A DNA stretch of 64,000 nt, taken from assembly GCA_963575745.1 (NCBI GenBank), contig CAUYUJ010020281.1, positions 1,408,869-1,472,868 of the forward strand, in the 5' to 3' direction. Below are positions 31,057-40,318 of this stretch, one piece after another. The notes below the pieces were generated by a model. The model did no database searches, was not told the origin of the DNA, and saw nothing but the letters and a program-made list of their open reading frames with translations. Within the stretch, counting starts at the first letter, position 1, and each line of letters starts with the position of its first letter. The DNA comes from Prorocentrum cordatum (taxonomy: Eukaryota; Sar; Dinophyceae; Prorocentrales; Prorocentraceae). The translations under genes and the position numbers were made by a program.

Positions 31057-31078
31057 CTTGAGCCAAAATGGCTACGGA
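31057..31078 (-). other. Dinoflagellate spliced-leader sequence at the LINE-1 5' end
   Basis: The minus strand reads T then CCGTAGCCATTTTGG and CTCAAG. This matches the known 22-nt dinoflagellate spliced leader (consensus recalled from published work) at all positions I can recall. It sits directly between (TCC)n and the 5' UTR. The spliced leader is added to mRNA by trans-splicing, so its presence in the genome here means a trans-spliced RNA was reverse-transcribed and inserted. Confidence 0.9.
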
Positions 31079-31107
31079 CTGAGGAGGAGGAGGAGGAGGA
31101 GGAGGAT
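31079..31107 (+). repeat. (GGA)n tract at the 5' edge of LINE-1
   Basis: About nine GGA units on the plus strand, that is (TCC)n on the LINE-1 sense strand, three or four bases from the spliced-leader start. Confidence 0.9.
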
Positions 31108-31165
31108 GAAGGCCGGGAGGGGGGGGGCCAGGCCAGGGGGGGTGGGGACACGTCGAGCTGGAGGG

Positions 31166-31290
31166 TCGGCGGCACGTCGCCGACGATACATCGGCGATGG
31201 GCCCCGACGACGGAGCCGAGCGCTCCCGGGGCAGGCTGGGGCCATCAGGCCCTCGCCGGCGGTCCACGGGCGACTCGGGGCCGATGCCCC
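31166..31290 (+). repeat. Dispersed repeat family B, copy 4
   Basis: GTCGCCGACGATACATCGGCGAT, a GGGGCAGGCTGGGGCCATCAGG block and GGGCGACTCGGGGCCGATGC, in the same order as the 10.1-kb copy (motifs abbreviated). Confidence 0.6.
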
Positions 31291-31552
31291 CCGGAGCGGC
31301 TCGCGAGACTGTCCAGCATACCACCTGCTCGTCGGGAGCGGCCAAGAGGGGGGCGTCCAAGAGGGGGGGGTGCAAATCATGACCCGAGGCATGTGTGCGG
31401 CCCAGCGTTGGGCCAGGGGACGTGACGAAATAAGAAGAAGCGCCATGAAATCTGGGGAAATATCGTGGCCCACGCCATGAGATCTACCCCCCCTAGTCAT
31501 CACCCCCCTGTTGGCCGCCCCCGAGATCGATGCGGTCAAATGCAATCGGCAT
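31291..31552. other. Short unassigned spacer
   Basis: AGAGGGGGGCGTCC and AGAGGGGGGGTGC is a small local repeat. No gene. Confidence 0.35.
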
Positions 31553-31795
31553 TGAAATACTAGTACCACTACAACACTACCACAGTGCGGACGTAATACT
31601 ACCGTAGTACTACCACACTACAGCATCACTACCACAATACCATTACAACAACACCACAACACCGCTACCGCAATACCACTACCACAACACCACAACACCG
31701 CTACCACAATACCACTACCACAACACCACAACACCACTACCACGGCACCAGTGCCACTACCACAACAGTACTAACAACTTAACAACACTACCAAC
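31553..31795 (+). repeat. CACTACCACAACACCA microsatellite
   Basis: Degenerate units of ACTACCACAA and ACACCACAACACCGCTACC repeat for ~240 bases. Confidence 0.85.
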
Positions 31796-32012
31796 GGCAG
31801 CGAAACGTTTGAGGGGTGCTCCAAAATGGCCTCGCGTTGCCTCGTGGGGCCACGAAACGCGTGAAAGGTGCACCGCAATGAGCCCGAGGCGTCCCGTGGA
31901 GACCCCTCGTGGGACCACGAAACGCGTGAGGGGTACCCCGAAAGTGGCCCGAGGCATCCCGTGGAGGCCCCTCGTGGGGCCACGAAACGTGTGAGGAGTG
32001 CTCCGAAATTGG
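31796..32012 (+). repeat. ~66-bp tandem repeat, three copies, core shared with the 8-kb array
   Basis: Units contain GTGGGGCCACGAAACGCGTGA, GGGGT, CCCGAGGC and TCCCGTGGAG. The core GGGGCCACGAAACGTGTGAG also occurs in the ~89-bp units at 7976-8482, so the arrays are related. Confidence 0.75.
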
Positions 32013-32017
32013 CCCGT

Positions 32018-32180
32018 TGGCGTGGGCGTGGGCGTGGGCTTGCGCGTGGGCGTGGGCGTGTGGGCGTGGGCGTGGTCGTGGGCGTCTGTGAGGGTGTGGA
32101 TGCTGGCTTGCTGCCCGCCCCCCCGGCGTGAGCGTGGGCGTGGGCGTCGGTGTGGGTGTGGGTGCTGGCCTGCTGGCCTG
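32018..32180 (+). repeat. GGGCGTGGGCGTG minisatellite
   Basis: Six-base GGGCGT units with GTGGGT variants. It is interrupted at 32105-32125. Confidence 0.85.
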
Positions 32181-32227
32181 CTGCCCCCCACCCCCCCTTC
32201 CGGGGATGGGGCACACATAGGGCTTAT

Positions 32228-32325
32228 GCCAATAACGACAACGACGACGACGACGACGACAACAACAACAACAACAACGACAACGACAACAACACCAACA
32301 ACAACAGCAGCAACAACAACAACAA

Positions 32326-32356
<31 letters not shown>

Positions 32357-32366
32357 AACACCAACG

Positions 32367-32417
<51 letters not shown>

Positions 32418-32432
32418 GCAACAACAACCATT
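32228..32432 (+). repeat. (CAA)n / (CGA)n microsatellite
   Basis: ACGACGACG at first, then CAACAACAA with GACAAC and ACC variants. Confidence 0.95.
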
Positions 32433-32793
32433 TTAAGGCTGTGCGCTCTTACTTGCCCGCGAGTCATTCAACACGTATACCCTACACCCTCGAAACCCGC
32501 CCTCTTCGTCTTCGATCACACCCCTTTCGGGGGGATTATTTCTCTTTGCTGGGGCCGGCGGGCTTAGACGTACGGGCAAACCGGAACGGGCGGACAATCC
32601 TTCGGGGGCGTACATCTCTCTGCCCGCCATTGGAATTGGCGCGGGCCCTGCAAGAGGAGGAGGGGAAGAACGAGGGAGAGTGGGAGGAAGGGGAGGGGGA
32701 AGGACGAAGGAAGAGGGAAGATACCACGTTGTGAAGGCGTCCTTGGCGCGTGCGTGGTTCCTGAGCGCCGAAACGCAATTCCAGAATAATTTG
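32433..32793. other. Unassigned spacer with purine tract
   Basis: Unique sequence, then an AGGAGG-rich tract at 32650-32720. No gene recognised. Confidence 0.35.
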
Positions 32794-33230
32794 TGAGGAC
32801 GTCGCACGCGAGAGCGCAGTCCTGAGTACATTGTGAGGAAATCTCTGGCGGGAGCGGGGGCCCTGACTAAGTTGCGAGGAAGTCTCAAGCGGGAGCGCCG
32901 TTCCTGAGCAAATTGCACGGAAGTCTCAGGCGGGAGCGGGGGTCCTCACTAAATTGTAAGGAAGTCTCAAGCGGGAGCGCCGTTCCTGAGTCAATTGCGT
33001 GGAAATGTCAGGCAGGAGCGGAGGTCCTGAGTAAAATTCGAAGAAGTCTCAAGCGGGAGCGCCGTTCCAACGTAAATTGCAAGGAAGTCTCAGGCGGGAG
33101 CGGGGGTCTTGATTACATTGCGAGGAAGTCTCAAATGGGAGCGCCTTTCCTGAGTAAATTGCGCGGAAGTCTCAGGCGGGAGCGGGGGTCCTGAGTAAAA
33201 ATCGAGGAAGTCTCAGGCGGGAGCCGTTGT
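32794..33230 (+). repeat. 41-bp tandem repeat with an 82-bp higher-order period
   Basis: About ten units of exactly 41 bases, each GGAAGTCTC followed by AGGCGGGAGCG or AAGCGGGAGCG, TTCCTGAGTAAATTG and a two-base joint. Two types alternate: AGGCGGGAGCGGGGGTCC and AAGCGGGAGCGCCGTTCC. The array is therefore organised as dimers. Confidence 0.88.
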
Positions 33231-33371
33231 TGTTGTAGCCCGGGGGGCAGGGGCACAGTTTGAGCAGGAAGACTTTCCTTGAGAAAAAACAAGGTGCGAG
33301 CCCCGGGGGTGGCACTTCAATCGAAAAAAAAACAATGTGCACCGGTGGGGGGGGGATCAACAATAATTATT

Positions 33372-33505
33372 CTTCAAGAATGAGAATTCAACAACAACAA
33401 CAACAGCAGCAGCAACAACAACAACCACAACAACAACAACAGCAACAACAACAACACCAACAACAACAACAGCAATTACAACAACAACAACAACAACACC
33501 AACGA

Positions 33506-33538
<33 letters not shown>

Positions 33539-33564
33539 TAACAACAACAACAACAACAACAACC

Positions 33565-33602
<38 letters not shown>
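33372..33602 (+). repeat. (CAA)n microsatellite, head of duplicated block 1
   Basis: CAA units with CAG, CAC, CGA and TTA variants. It reads poly-Gln on one frame because of the repeat. Confidence 0.95.
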
Positions 33603-34685
33603 CAGGTTACCCTCACGCGCGATGTTTCCACACGAAGCATGCGGCCATCATGATAAACATCCACGTAATGGGGGACTCTTGTTCTCTAGCGAGGTCCCTT
33701 ATTCCCATTCCCAGATCTCCCGCCCAGTAAGGTCTTGCAAACACCTCCTCCGAGGAATTTCAACATATCCCGCCTCAAAAACACACGCCCGCGCCTTGCT
33801 GCGCCGATGCGAGACCACCATTGGAACCCCAGCGAAGGGTAAAGCACAAGGAAGTATCGAACGGCTGGATTGCCTTGGTGTGGGGATGGGGGCTGTCGGC
33901 GGTGAGGCAAGGACCTGGCCCTGAATAGAAAGGGAGGAAGTCTCGAGCAGGGCTGCTGTTGTTGTTGGGAGCAGCGCCGATGCTGAAGAGAGTAGGGCGC
34001 TAGCCCAGCGTAAAACAAAACGAAGTCTGGAGCGGGAGCGCAGGTTTTGTTGGGATGGCGGCTTTCGGCGGCGAGGAGGAACACCGCCTTGAGTAAGAAA
34101 GGAGGAAGCATCGAGCGGGAGCCATGGTTTTGTCGGGACGGAGGCTGTCGGCGGCGAGGACCAGCACCGTCCCGAGGAGAAAAAAAAGGGACATCTCGAG
34201 CGGGAGCGTTGTTCTTGCTGGGAGCGGCGCTAATTCAAAAGTGAGTAAGGCGCCAGTCCAACGTAAAACGGAAGGACGTCTCGGGCGGGAGCGCTGGTTT
34301 TGTCGGGGCGGCGGTTTTCGGCGGCGAGGGGGAACACCGCCTTGAGTAAAAAAGGGAGGCAGCCTCGAGCGGGAGCGTTGTTTTTGCTGGGGGCGGCGCC
34401 GATGAGAGAAAGACTAGCGCGCCAGTCCAAGGTAAAAAGGGAGGAAGTCTCGAGCGGGAGCGCTGGTTTTGTTAGGACGGCGGCATTCGGCGGCGAGCAA
34501 GAACACCAACCCTGAGTAAAAAAGGAGGACGTCTCGAGCGGGAACGTTGTTGTTGTTGGGGGGGCCGGTTTTGGCGGTCCCCCAAACCGCTCCAGCGTGA
34601 GCCTCATTTTCAATGTAAAATAGCCGGCGCCTCGGCGAGAGCGCCAGAGCGCCTTTAAGGTGTCCAACACAAATAATTGTTTACT
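33603..34685 (+). repeat. Duplicated block, copy 1 (GGAAGTCTCGAGCGGGAGCG modules)
   Basis: From GGTTACCCTCACGCGCGATG through CATCATGATAAACATCCACG, TCCCAGATCTCCCGCCCAGT, to ~90-bp degenerate modules containing GGAAGTCTCGAGCGGGAGCG, TTTTGTCGGGACGG and CTGTCGGCGGCGAGGA. It ends in AGCCGGCGCCTCGGCGAGAG. The same order is repeated at 35031-36312. The inner modules are variants of the 41-bp array upstream. Confidence 0.85.
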
Positions 34686-34689
34686 AATT

Positions 34690-34723
34690 GTCATTCGACA
34701 GCAACACCACCAACACCAACAAC

Positions 34724-34754
<31 letters not shown>

Positions 34755-35030
34755 CCAATACAACAACACCAACACCAACACCCACAGCAGCAACAACACC
34801 AACACGACCAACAACACCACCAACAACACCAACAACAACAACGACAACAACGGCAACACCAACGGCAACTACAACAACACCAACAACACCAACAACAACA
34901 GCACCAACAACAACACCAACAACAGCAGCAACACCATCAACAACAACTACAACAGCAGCAGCAACAACAACAACAGCAACACCAACAACAACGACAACAA
35001 CAACAACTACAACAACAACAACCACAACCA
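34690..35030 (+). repeat. (CAACACCAA)n microsatellite, head of duplicated block 2
   Basis: CAACACCAA and CAACAACAA units for ~340 bases, placed like the CAA tract before copy 1. Confidence 0.95.
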
Positions 35031-36312
35031 TCATGTTACCCTCATGCGCGGCGTTTCCACAAGAAGCATGCGACCATCATGATAACCATCCACATCATGG
35101 GAGACTCTTGTTCTATAGCGAGGTCGGTTATCCCCATTCCCAGATCTCCCGCCCAATGAGGTCTTGCAAACAACACCTCCTCCGAGGAAGTTCAACATAT
35201 CCCGCCTCGAAAACACATGCCCGCGCCTTGCTGCGCCGATGCGAGACCGCCAGTGGAACCCCCAGCGAAGGGTAAAGCACAAGGAAGTATTGAACGGCTG
35301 GATTGCCTTGGTTGGGATGGGGGCTGTCGGCGGTGAGGCAAGGACCTGGCCCTGAATAGAAAGGGAGGGAGTCTCGAGCAGGGCTGCTGTTGTTGTTGGG
35401 AGCGGCGCCGATGCTGAAGAGAGTAGGGCGCTAGCCCAGCGTAAAACAAAACGAAGTCTGGAGCGGAAACGCTGGTTTTGTTGGGATGGCGGCTTTCGGC
35501 GGCGAGGAGGAACACCGCCTTGAGTAAGAAAGGAGGAAGCATCGAGCGGGAGCCGTGGTTTTGTCGGGACGGGGGCTGTCGGCGGCGAGGACCAGCACCG
35601 TCCCGAGGAAAAAAAAGGGACATCTCGAGCGGGAGCGTTGTTCTTGCTGGGAGCGGCGCTAATTCAAAAGTGAGTAGGGCGCCAGTCCAGCGTAAAACGG
35701 AAGGAAGTCTCGGGCGGGAGCGATGTTTTTATCGGGGCGGCGGGTTTCGGCGGCGAGGAAGTCGACCGCCTTGAGTAAGAAGGGAGGAAGCGTCGAGCGG
35801 GAGCTGTGGTTTTGTCGGGACGGGGGTTGTCCGCGGCGAGGGACAGCACCGTCTTCAGGAGAAACGGAGGAAGCCTCCAGCGGGAGCGTCGTTCTTGCTG
35901 GGAGCGGCGCGAATTCAAAAGAGAGTAGGGCGCCAGTCCAGCGTAACACGGAAGGACGTCTCGGGCGGGAGCGCTGGTTTTTGTCGGGGCGGCGGTTTTC
36001 GGCGGCGAGGAGGAGCACCGCCTTGAGTAAAAAAGGGAGGCAGCCTCGAGCGGGAGCGTTGTTTTTGCTGGGGGCGGCGCCGATGAGAGAAAGACTAGCG
36101 CGCCAGTCCAAGGTAAAACGGGAGGAAGTCGCGAGCGGGAGCACTGGTTTTGTTAGGACGGCGGCTTTCGGCGGTCGAGCAAGAACACCAGCCCTGAGTA
36201 AAAAAGGAGGACGTCTCGAGCGGGAGCGTCTCGAGCGTGAGCCTCATTTTCAATGAAAATGTAGCCGGCGCCTCGGCGAGAGCGCCAGGACGCCCATAAG
36301 GGGTCCAACATT
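35031..36312 (+). repeat. Duplicated block, copy 2
   Basis: Starts GGTTACC-like CATGTTACCCTCATGCGCGG and follows copy 1 almost base for base to about 35700 (GAACGGCTGGATTGCCTTGG, GGGGGCTGTCGGCGGTGAGG). It then carries one or two extra modules before the shared end AGCCGGCGCCTCGGCGAGAG at 36262. The extra modules explain the longer size. Confidence 0.85.
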
Positions 36313-36327
36313 AATAATTGGTTAGTA

Positions 36328-36367
36328 CATAACAGTCAACATCAACAACAACAACAACTGCAACAAC

Positions 36368-36422
<55 letters not shown>

Positions 36423-36592
36423 ACAACAACAACAACAACGGCAACGGCAACGGCAACACAAACAACAGCAACAACAACAACAACAACACCAACACCATCA
36501 ACACCAACACCAACACCAACACCAACACCAACACCAACACCAACACCAGCAACAACAACAACAACAACAGCAAAAACAACGCAAACGGCGGG
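36328..36592 (+). repeat. (CAA)n, (ATC)n and (CAACAC)n microsatellite
   Basis: CAACAACAA, then about 17 ATC units (36371-36421), CAACGGCAACGG, and CAACACCAA units. It occupies the same place after copy 2 as the CAA tract does after copy 1, which suggests a third block was once present. Confidence 0.92.
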
Positions 36593-36768
36593 CCGCGGCA
36601 GAGCGGGAAGGCCACCCCTGCAATGCTCAATGATGCGCGCGCACGACAGTACCCCTCGCCAGATGGGCTCCGAGGGAATGCAGGCCCCACAACGAAGGGA
36701 CGCCCCGTCGCTGACATCTTCACGTGCTCCTCGGCACGCAGAGGAGGCAGCAGGACAGCTCAGCTCAG

Positions 36769-36919
36769 GTCGGGCATGTCCCCCTACAGGCGGATCTTGG
36801 ACGACAAATTTCAAACTAGTCAAACGGATGCAACACATAGCTAAGCATTGTCAAACAATCGTCCCATGGCTATTTTTTGACTATTTTTGAACATCCCCCT
36901 GTAGAGGGACAGGCCCGAC
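36769..36919 (+). mobile_element. MITE family A, copy A5
   Basis: The left end GTCGGGCATGTCCCCCTACAGG and right end CCTGTAGAGGGACAGGCCCGAC are inverted repeats. The interior has GGATCTTGGACGACAAAT and CGTCCCATGGCTATTTTTTG. 151 bases. Confidence 0.85.
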
Positions 36920-36964
36920 TTGAAGCTAAGCGGGTGCACATCCTTGAGCTTGGGAGAAACACTG

Positions 36965-37000
36965 CTCGAGTCAAGATGGCTTGAACCGGAATGGCTCCAG
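36965..37000 (-). other. Decayed tandem spliced-leader remnant
   Basis: On the minus strand 36980-37000 aligns to the 21-base leader at 16 positions (CTGGAGCCATTCCGG then TTCAAG). It is followed without a gap by 36965-36979, which aligns to the truncated 15-base leader at 12 positions (CCATCTTGACTCGAG). The full-plus-truncated order is the same as at LINE-1. Downstream on this strand the sequence soon meets MITE A5 and no gene is recognisable. Confidence 0.55.
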
Positions 37001-38330
37001 GGACAAGGGATGGAAGGAATGGGCGGAGGATGGGGAGGAGACTCCAAGATGCCCAGGGTCACCTGCACCGACCTCCCTTGGCGGGCCTGGGCTTCGCCCC
37101 TGCCGCTGCTTCCACAAGAAACCCCGCCAACACCGAACCGCTTGATTCCGATTGGGCGAAGCGCGGCTCGCGCATTCTGCACAGTCGGAGCCAGGCCAAA
37201 GAACATCCCTCAGGAACACGAGACCCCCTGTCGGCCAAAACAGACAGGACAGGCAAGGGTACCCCCCGAGGATGCACGAGAGAACCCAACAACCACGAAG
37301 AACACGAAGGGCACCCTCCCCGAACCACCCTCGATCTTATACCTCGGTCAAACCTTTATGATCATCGCGCTCGTTCTCGGCATCGCTGCCACGCCGTGAA
37401 GCCCACACGACTGCGATCATGCCGCCGCTGGCCTCGCGGGCCGCGCGAGGCGCGAGGCGCGGATATGTCAGTGCGCGCTCGGCCATCACCTGGCGGCCGA
37501 CGGTGAGGAGCTCACCCACCGTAACCCCCTGGCACGTTCCGGTGCGGTCGAATGTGAACGTTTTTAAATTCGGGGGCGGCGACCTCTGCTTACTGCGCTA
37601 GCTTGCAGCAGCCCGTCCTGTGGGGGGAGACCCCACCTGCTTGAAACAGGCGCCAAGAGCAGCCAAGATCTACTCCATTTGGGGGGGGGTGCGAGGGCCC
37701 GCGCCGATCGGTGAAAAAATGAATAAGATTACACCAGAGAAAACAAACCCAATCAATGGATGGTTTTTGCTAGGGGATCGACGAGGAACCCAGGAGCCCG
37801 GGAACCCAAAACCCACCGAAATCGGCCCAAAATCAACAACCGGGAACCCGGAACCGGGAACCCGGGAACCCAGCCTGCTACCAAAATCGGCGGGAAACTT
37901 TCGCCAAATCTTTCAACTTGGACCCCTTCAGTGCAAGCACTGATTGGGGAAAAACGATCCCAATGCAAAGTGCTGTCTGGCAGAGCTGCTTCACTCCAAT
38001 AAAAGAGACCCTCCCTCCCTCTAGCCGCGCCCCGCTGCGAGCATCGCCCCACTTCCCCAAGGCCACGACCCCTCTCAAAGGACGATGGATCCGCGCTCCC
38101 GGGGCCACGGAACACGATGGATCCCGGCCCATACGGGCAACCAAGGATACAGTCAACCCGTATAGTAAGGATGCGCGATAAGGATGCAAGGGCCTTGGAC
38201 GCCCATTTCGAAGCTTTTCGAGCGGGGCGCGGCCAGCGAAAGCGGCGAAGGATGGGCCGAGGAGGCAAGGATGCAAGGGTACCCTCGGAAAGGTTGCCCA
38301 TCCTGACTATGTGAGTTGACTGTACCGAGA
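37001..38330. other. Unassigned stretch with GGGAACCC minisatellite
   Basis: 37775-37880 has repeated GGGAACCCGG and CCGGGAACC words. 38090-38170 has two related GGATCCnCGG/GTCAACCCGTATAGTAAGGAT-like words. Otherwise unique. Open frames on both strands overlap and none has a recognisable domain. Confidence 0.35.
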
Positions 38331-38715
38331 TGCCTCGACGGCGGCCTAAGATGGCCCCAAGGCGGCCGCATACGGCCTCAAGACGGCCCAAGATACGCCC
38401 AAGAGGGACAGAAGGGCTACAAGAGTACCTCCAGTAGGGATCGACGAAGGCACCATCACTGATGTCCCTTTGGTGTTTGCATGATGTGCGCATTTCCGCC
38501 CTTTCGGGCTTCCGTCAGCTCAAGACGGTCAAAGAGGCCTTTAACATGGCCCTAAGACGACCAGAGAGTCCCCCAAGAGGGTCCTTAGGTGGCCCAACAG
38601 GACCCCATGGTGGCTCAAGAGACATCCAAGACGGCCACAAGAAGGCCCAAGAGGGCCTCCGTGGGACGCCAGACGGCCTGAGACGGCCCTTCGACGACCC
38701 AAAACGGTCATAACA
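38331..38715 (+). repeat. Degenerate CCAAGAnGGCC array (family M)
   Basis: AAGATGGCCCCAAGGCGGCC, CTCAAGACGGCCCAAGATACG, CCAAGACGGCCACAAGAAGGCC and similar words repeat at 10-12-base spacing. Confidence 0.7.
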
Positions 38716-39360
38716 ATGCTCATCATCCTCATTAAAGCTCTCCTAAGCCCAGGTGCACGTTGTGTGTGTGTGTGTGGTTGTGCGTGTGGTTGTTTCACAC
38801 GTGACGGCCTGCCGTGCCCCCCCGAACAATCGCCACCCGAATTGCTGGTCTGGTACGGTAACAGGACTTGCTGCAGGCAGCCGGATGAATCCCGTCGTGG
38901 TCGCTTCAAAGTCAGAGCCGATTCGCAACCAACGAATCGTTCGCCCGCCAATCCTGCTGAGTGCTCAGTTCGCGGTCGCTCCGGCACTGCCTGCTTCTCC
39001 ACGCCCCCCACAGCATGTTGGCAGTGCGCGCGCCACGAAGCGGACGTGGTCTTGCCCACGCTCGGGCCTAGCAATAGCATGTAGTATTACCCTTGGGTGG
39101 GCATTGGGGAGCGCGGTCCATCCTCGACGTGGTCGGTCGCAGACATTGTCTCGGTATGGCTCGGCTTGGCTTGCGCCCCAGCAGCGGAGGCGGGTACGTC
39201 CGAACAGACAGGAGGACAGGACCACCCTCCAAAGAGGAGGCACGGCACGCATATCCTCGTCCTCGTCGTCGACGCCATCCACCTCCACCTACAGCTACTC
39301 CACACATTCGAACTCCTCCTCAGCTCCAGCATCCATCTCGTCTCCTCCACCTCGACATTC
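38716..39360. other. Unassigned stretch with short (TG)n
   Basis: A TGTGTGTG tract lies at 38761-38795. The rest is unique, moderately GC-rich and without a recognised gene. Confidence 0.35.
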
Positions 39361-39895
39361 CCCGCACCCTCCTCCTCCTCCTGCTGCTCCTCCTCTTCCC
39401 TCCTCCCTCCTGCACCTCCTCCATGTTTCACCTCCTCATCGTCGACGCAGATCATGAGAATTGAGAGGACCAGGAAAAGGTGCAACGGGAGCATGATGAG
39501 CAGGAGCAGGAGCTGGAAGAGAGGGGGGAGGGATGACCAGCAACATGATGAACGCGGAGCAACAGGATGAAACAAATGGGCAGACAGGGGGGAGGAAGAG
39601 GGGGAGGAGGATGAGCAAGATAATGAAGGTCAGGCTGGGACGAGAGCGCCCCCTGCGAGGAGGCGACGAAGCCTGGTCGAGATTGTCTCTTTCGGACATC
39701 CTCTCCGACGCCCTCTCCGAGGGGTCCTTGCCAGGTGGAGGCCTCCCGTTCCCCCGCATGCTCGTCCTCGTCCTCCTCCTACACCTCCCCCCCTCCTCTC
39801 CACCTCCGCTTCCTCCTGCCCCTCGTCATCCACTCTCACTTCTGCTGCTGCGCCTCCTCTTCCCCCTGCCTCTCCTCTCCGACGCCTCCTCTTGC
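39361..39895 (+). repeat. Interrupted TCC/CTC and GGA/GAG tracts
   Basis: CTCCTCCTCC words at 39365-39425 and 39765-39895 surround a purine-rich tract (GAGGAAGAGGGGGAGG) at 39585-39620. Low complexity, not coding. Confidence 0.6.
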
Positions 39896-40318
39896 GTCAT
39901 GCCACGCCTGCACCGGCCTGGGACCCTGAGATGGACAGGGGAACCCCCTCGCACCACCTCTGGTGTCGAGGACATGCTGCGCTTGCCACGCCCTGGGAGC
40001 CTGAGACGGATAGGGGAACCGCCCCCTTGCGCACCCCCCCTGGTGTCGAAGCCATACCACGCCTGCTACCCCCCCAGGAGACTGAGGCGGATAAGGGAGC
40101 CCCCCGCCTGTGCACACCCTCTGGTGTCGGGACAAGCCCTGCCTGCCACGCCCTGCGAGCCTGCGACGGCAAAGGGAACCACCCACTGCGCACCCTGTCT
40201 GGTGTCGAGGGACAACTGTGCCTGTCACTCCCTGGGAGCCTGAGACGGATAGGAGAACCTTTCCCTGCGCACCCCCTCTGGTGTCGAAGAATTGCCACGC
40301 TGGTCATGCCGTGCCACT
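39896..40318 (+). repeat. ~79-bp tandem repeat, about 5 copies
   Basis: Each unit has GCCACGCCCTGGGAGCCTGA, GACGGATAGGGGAACC, GCGCACC and CTCTGGTGTCGA in order. Period about 78-80 bases. Repeated peptides (for example LRRIREPP) follow from the DNA repeat. Confidence 0.82.

Larger units (their letters stand above)
24694..31078 (-). mobile_element. LINE-1: non-LTR retrotransposon, full-length but decayed
   Basis: Read on the minus strand it has spliced-leader remnants (31057-31078 onward), a ~135-base 5' UTR, ORF1 with zinc finger and coiled coil, an endonuclease, reverse transcriptase, CCHC knuckle, RNase H, C-terminal Cys pairs, a ~25-base 3' UTR and A7. (TCC)n lies on both sides on the sense strand. 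The order is that of two-ORF LINEs with an apurinic-type endonuclease and RNase H. Decay is clear: a TAG in ORF1, frame breaks between ORF1 and endonuclease and between endonuclease and RT, loss of the Asp in GDxN, YIGD in place of YxDD, and loss of the last RNase H Asp. It is probably immobile. Boundaries rest on the microsatellite junctions. Confidence 0.9.
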
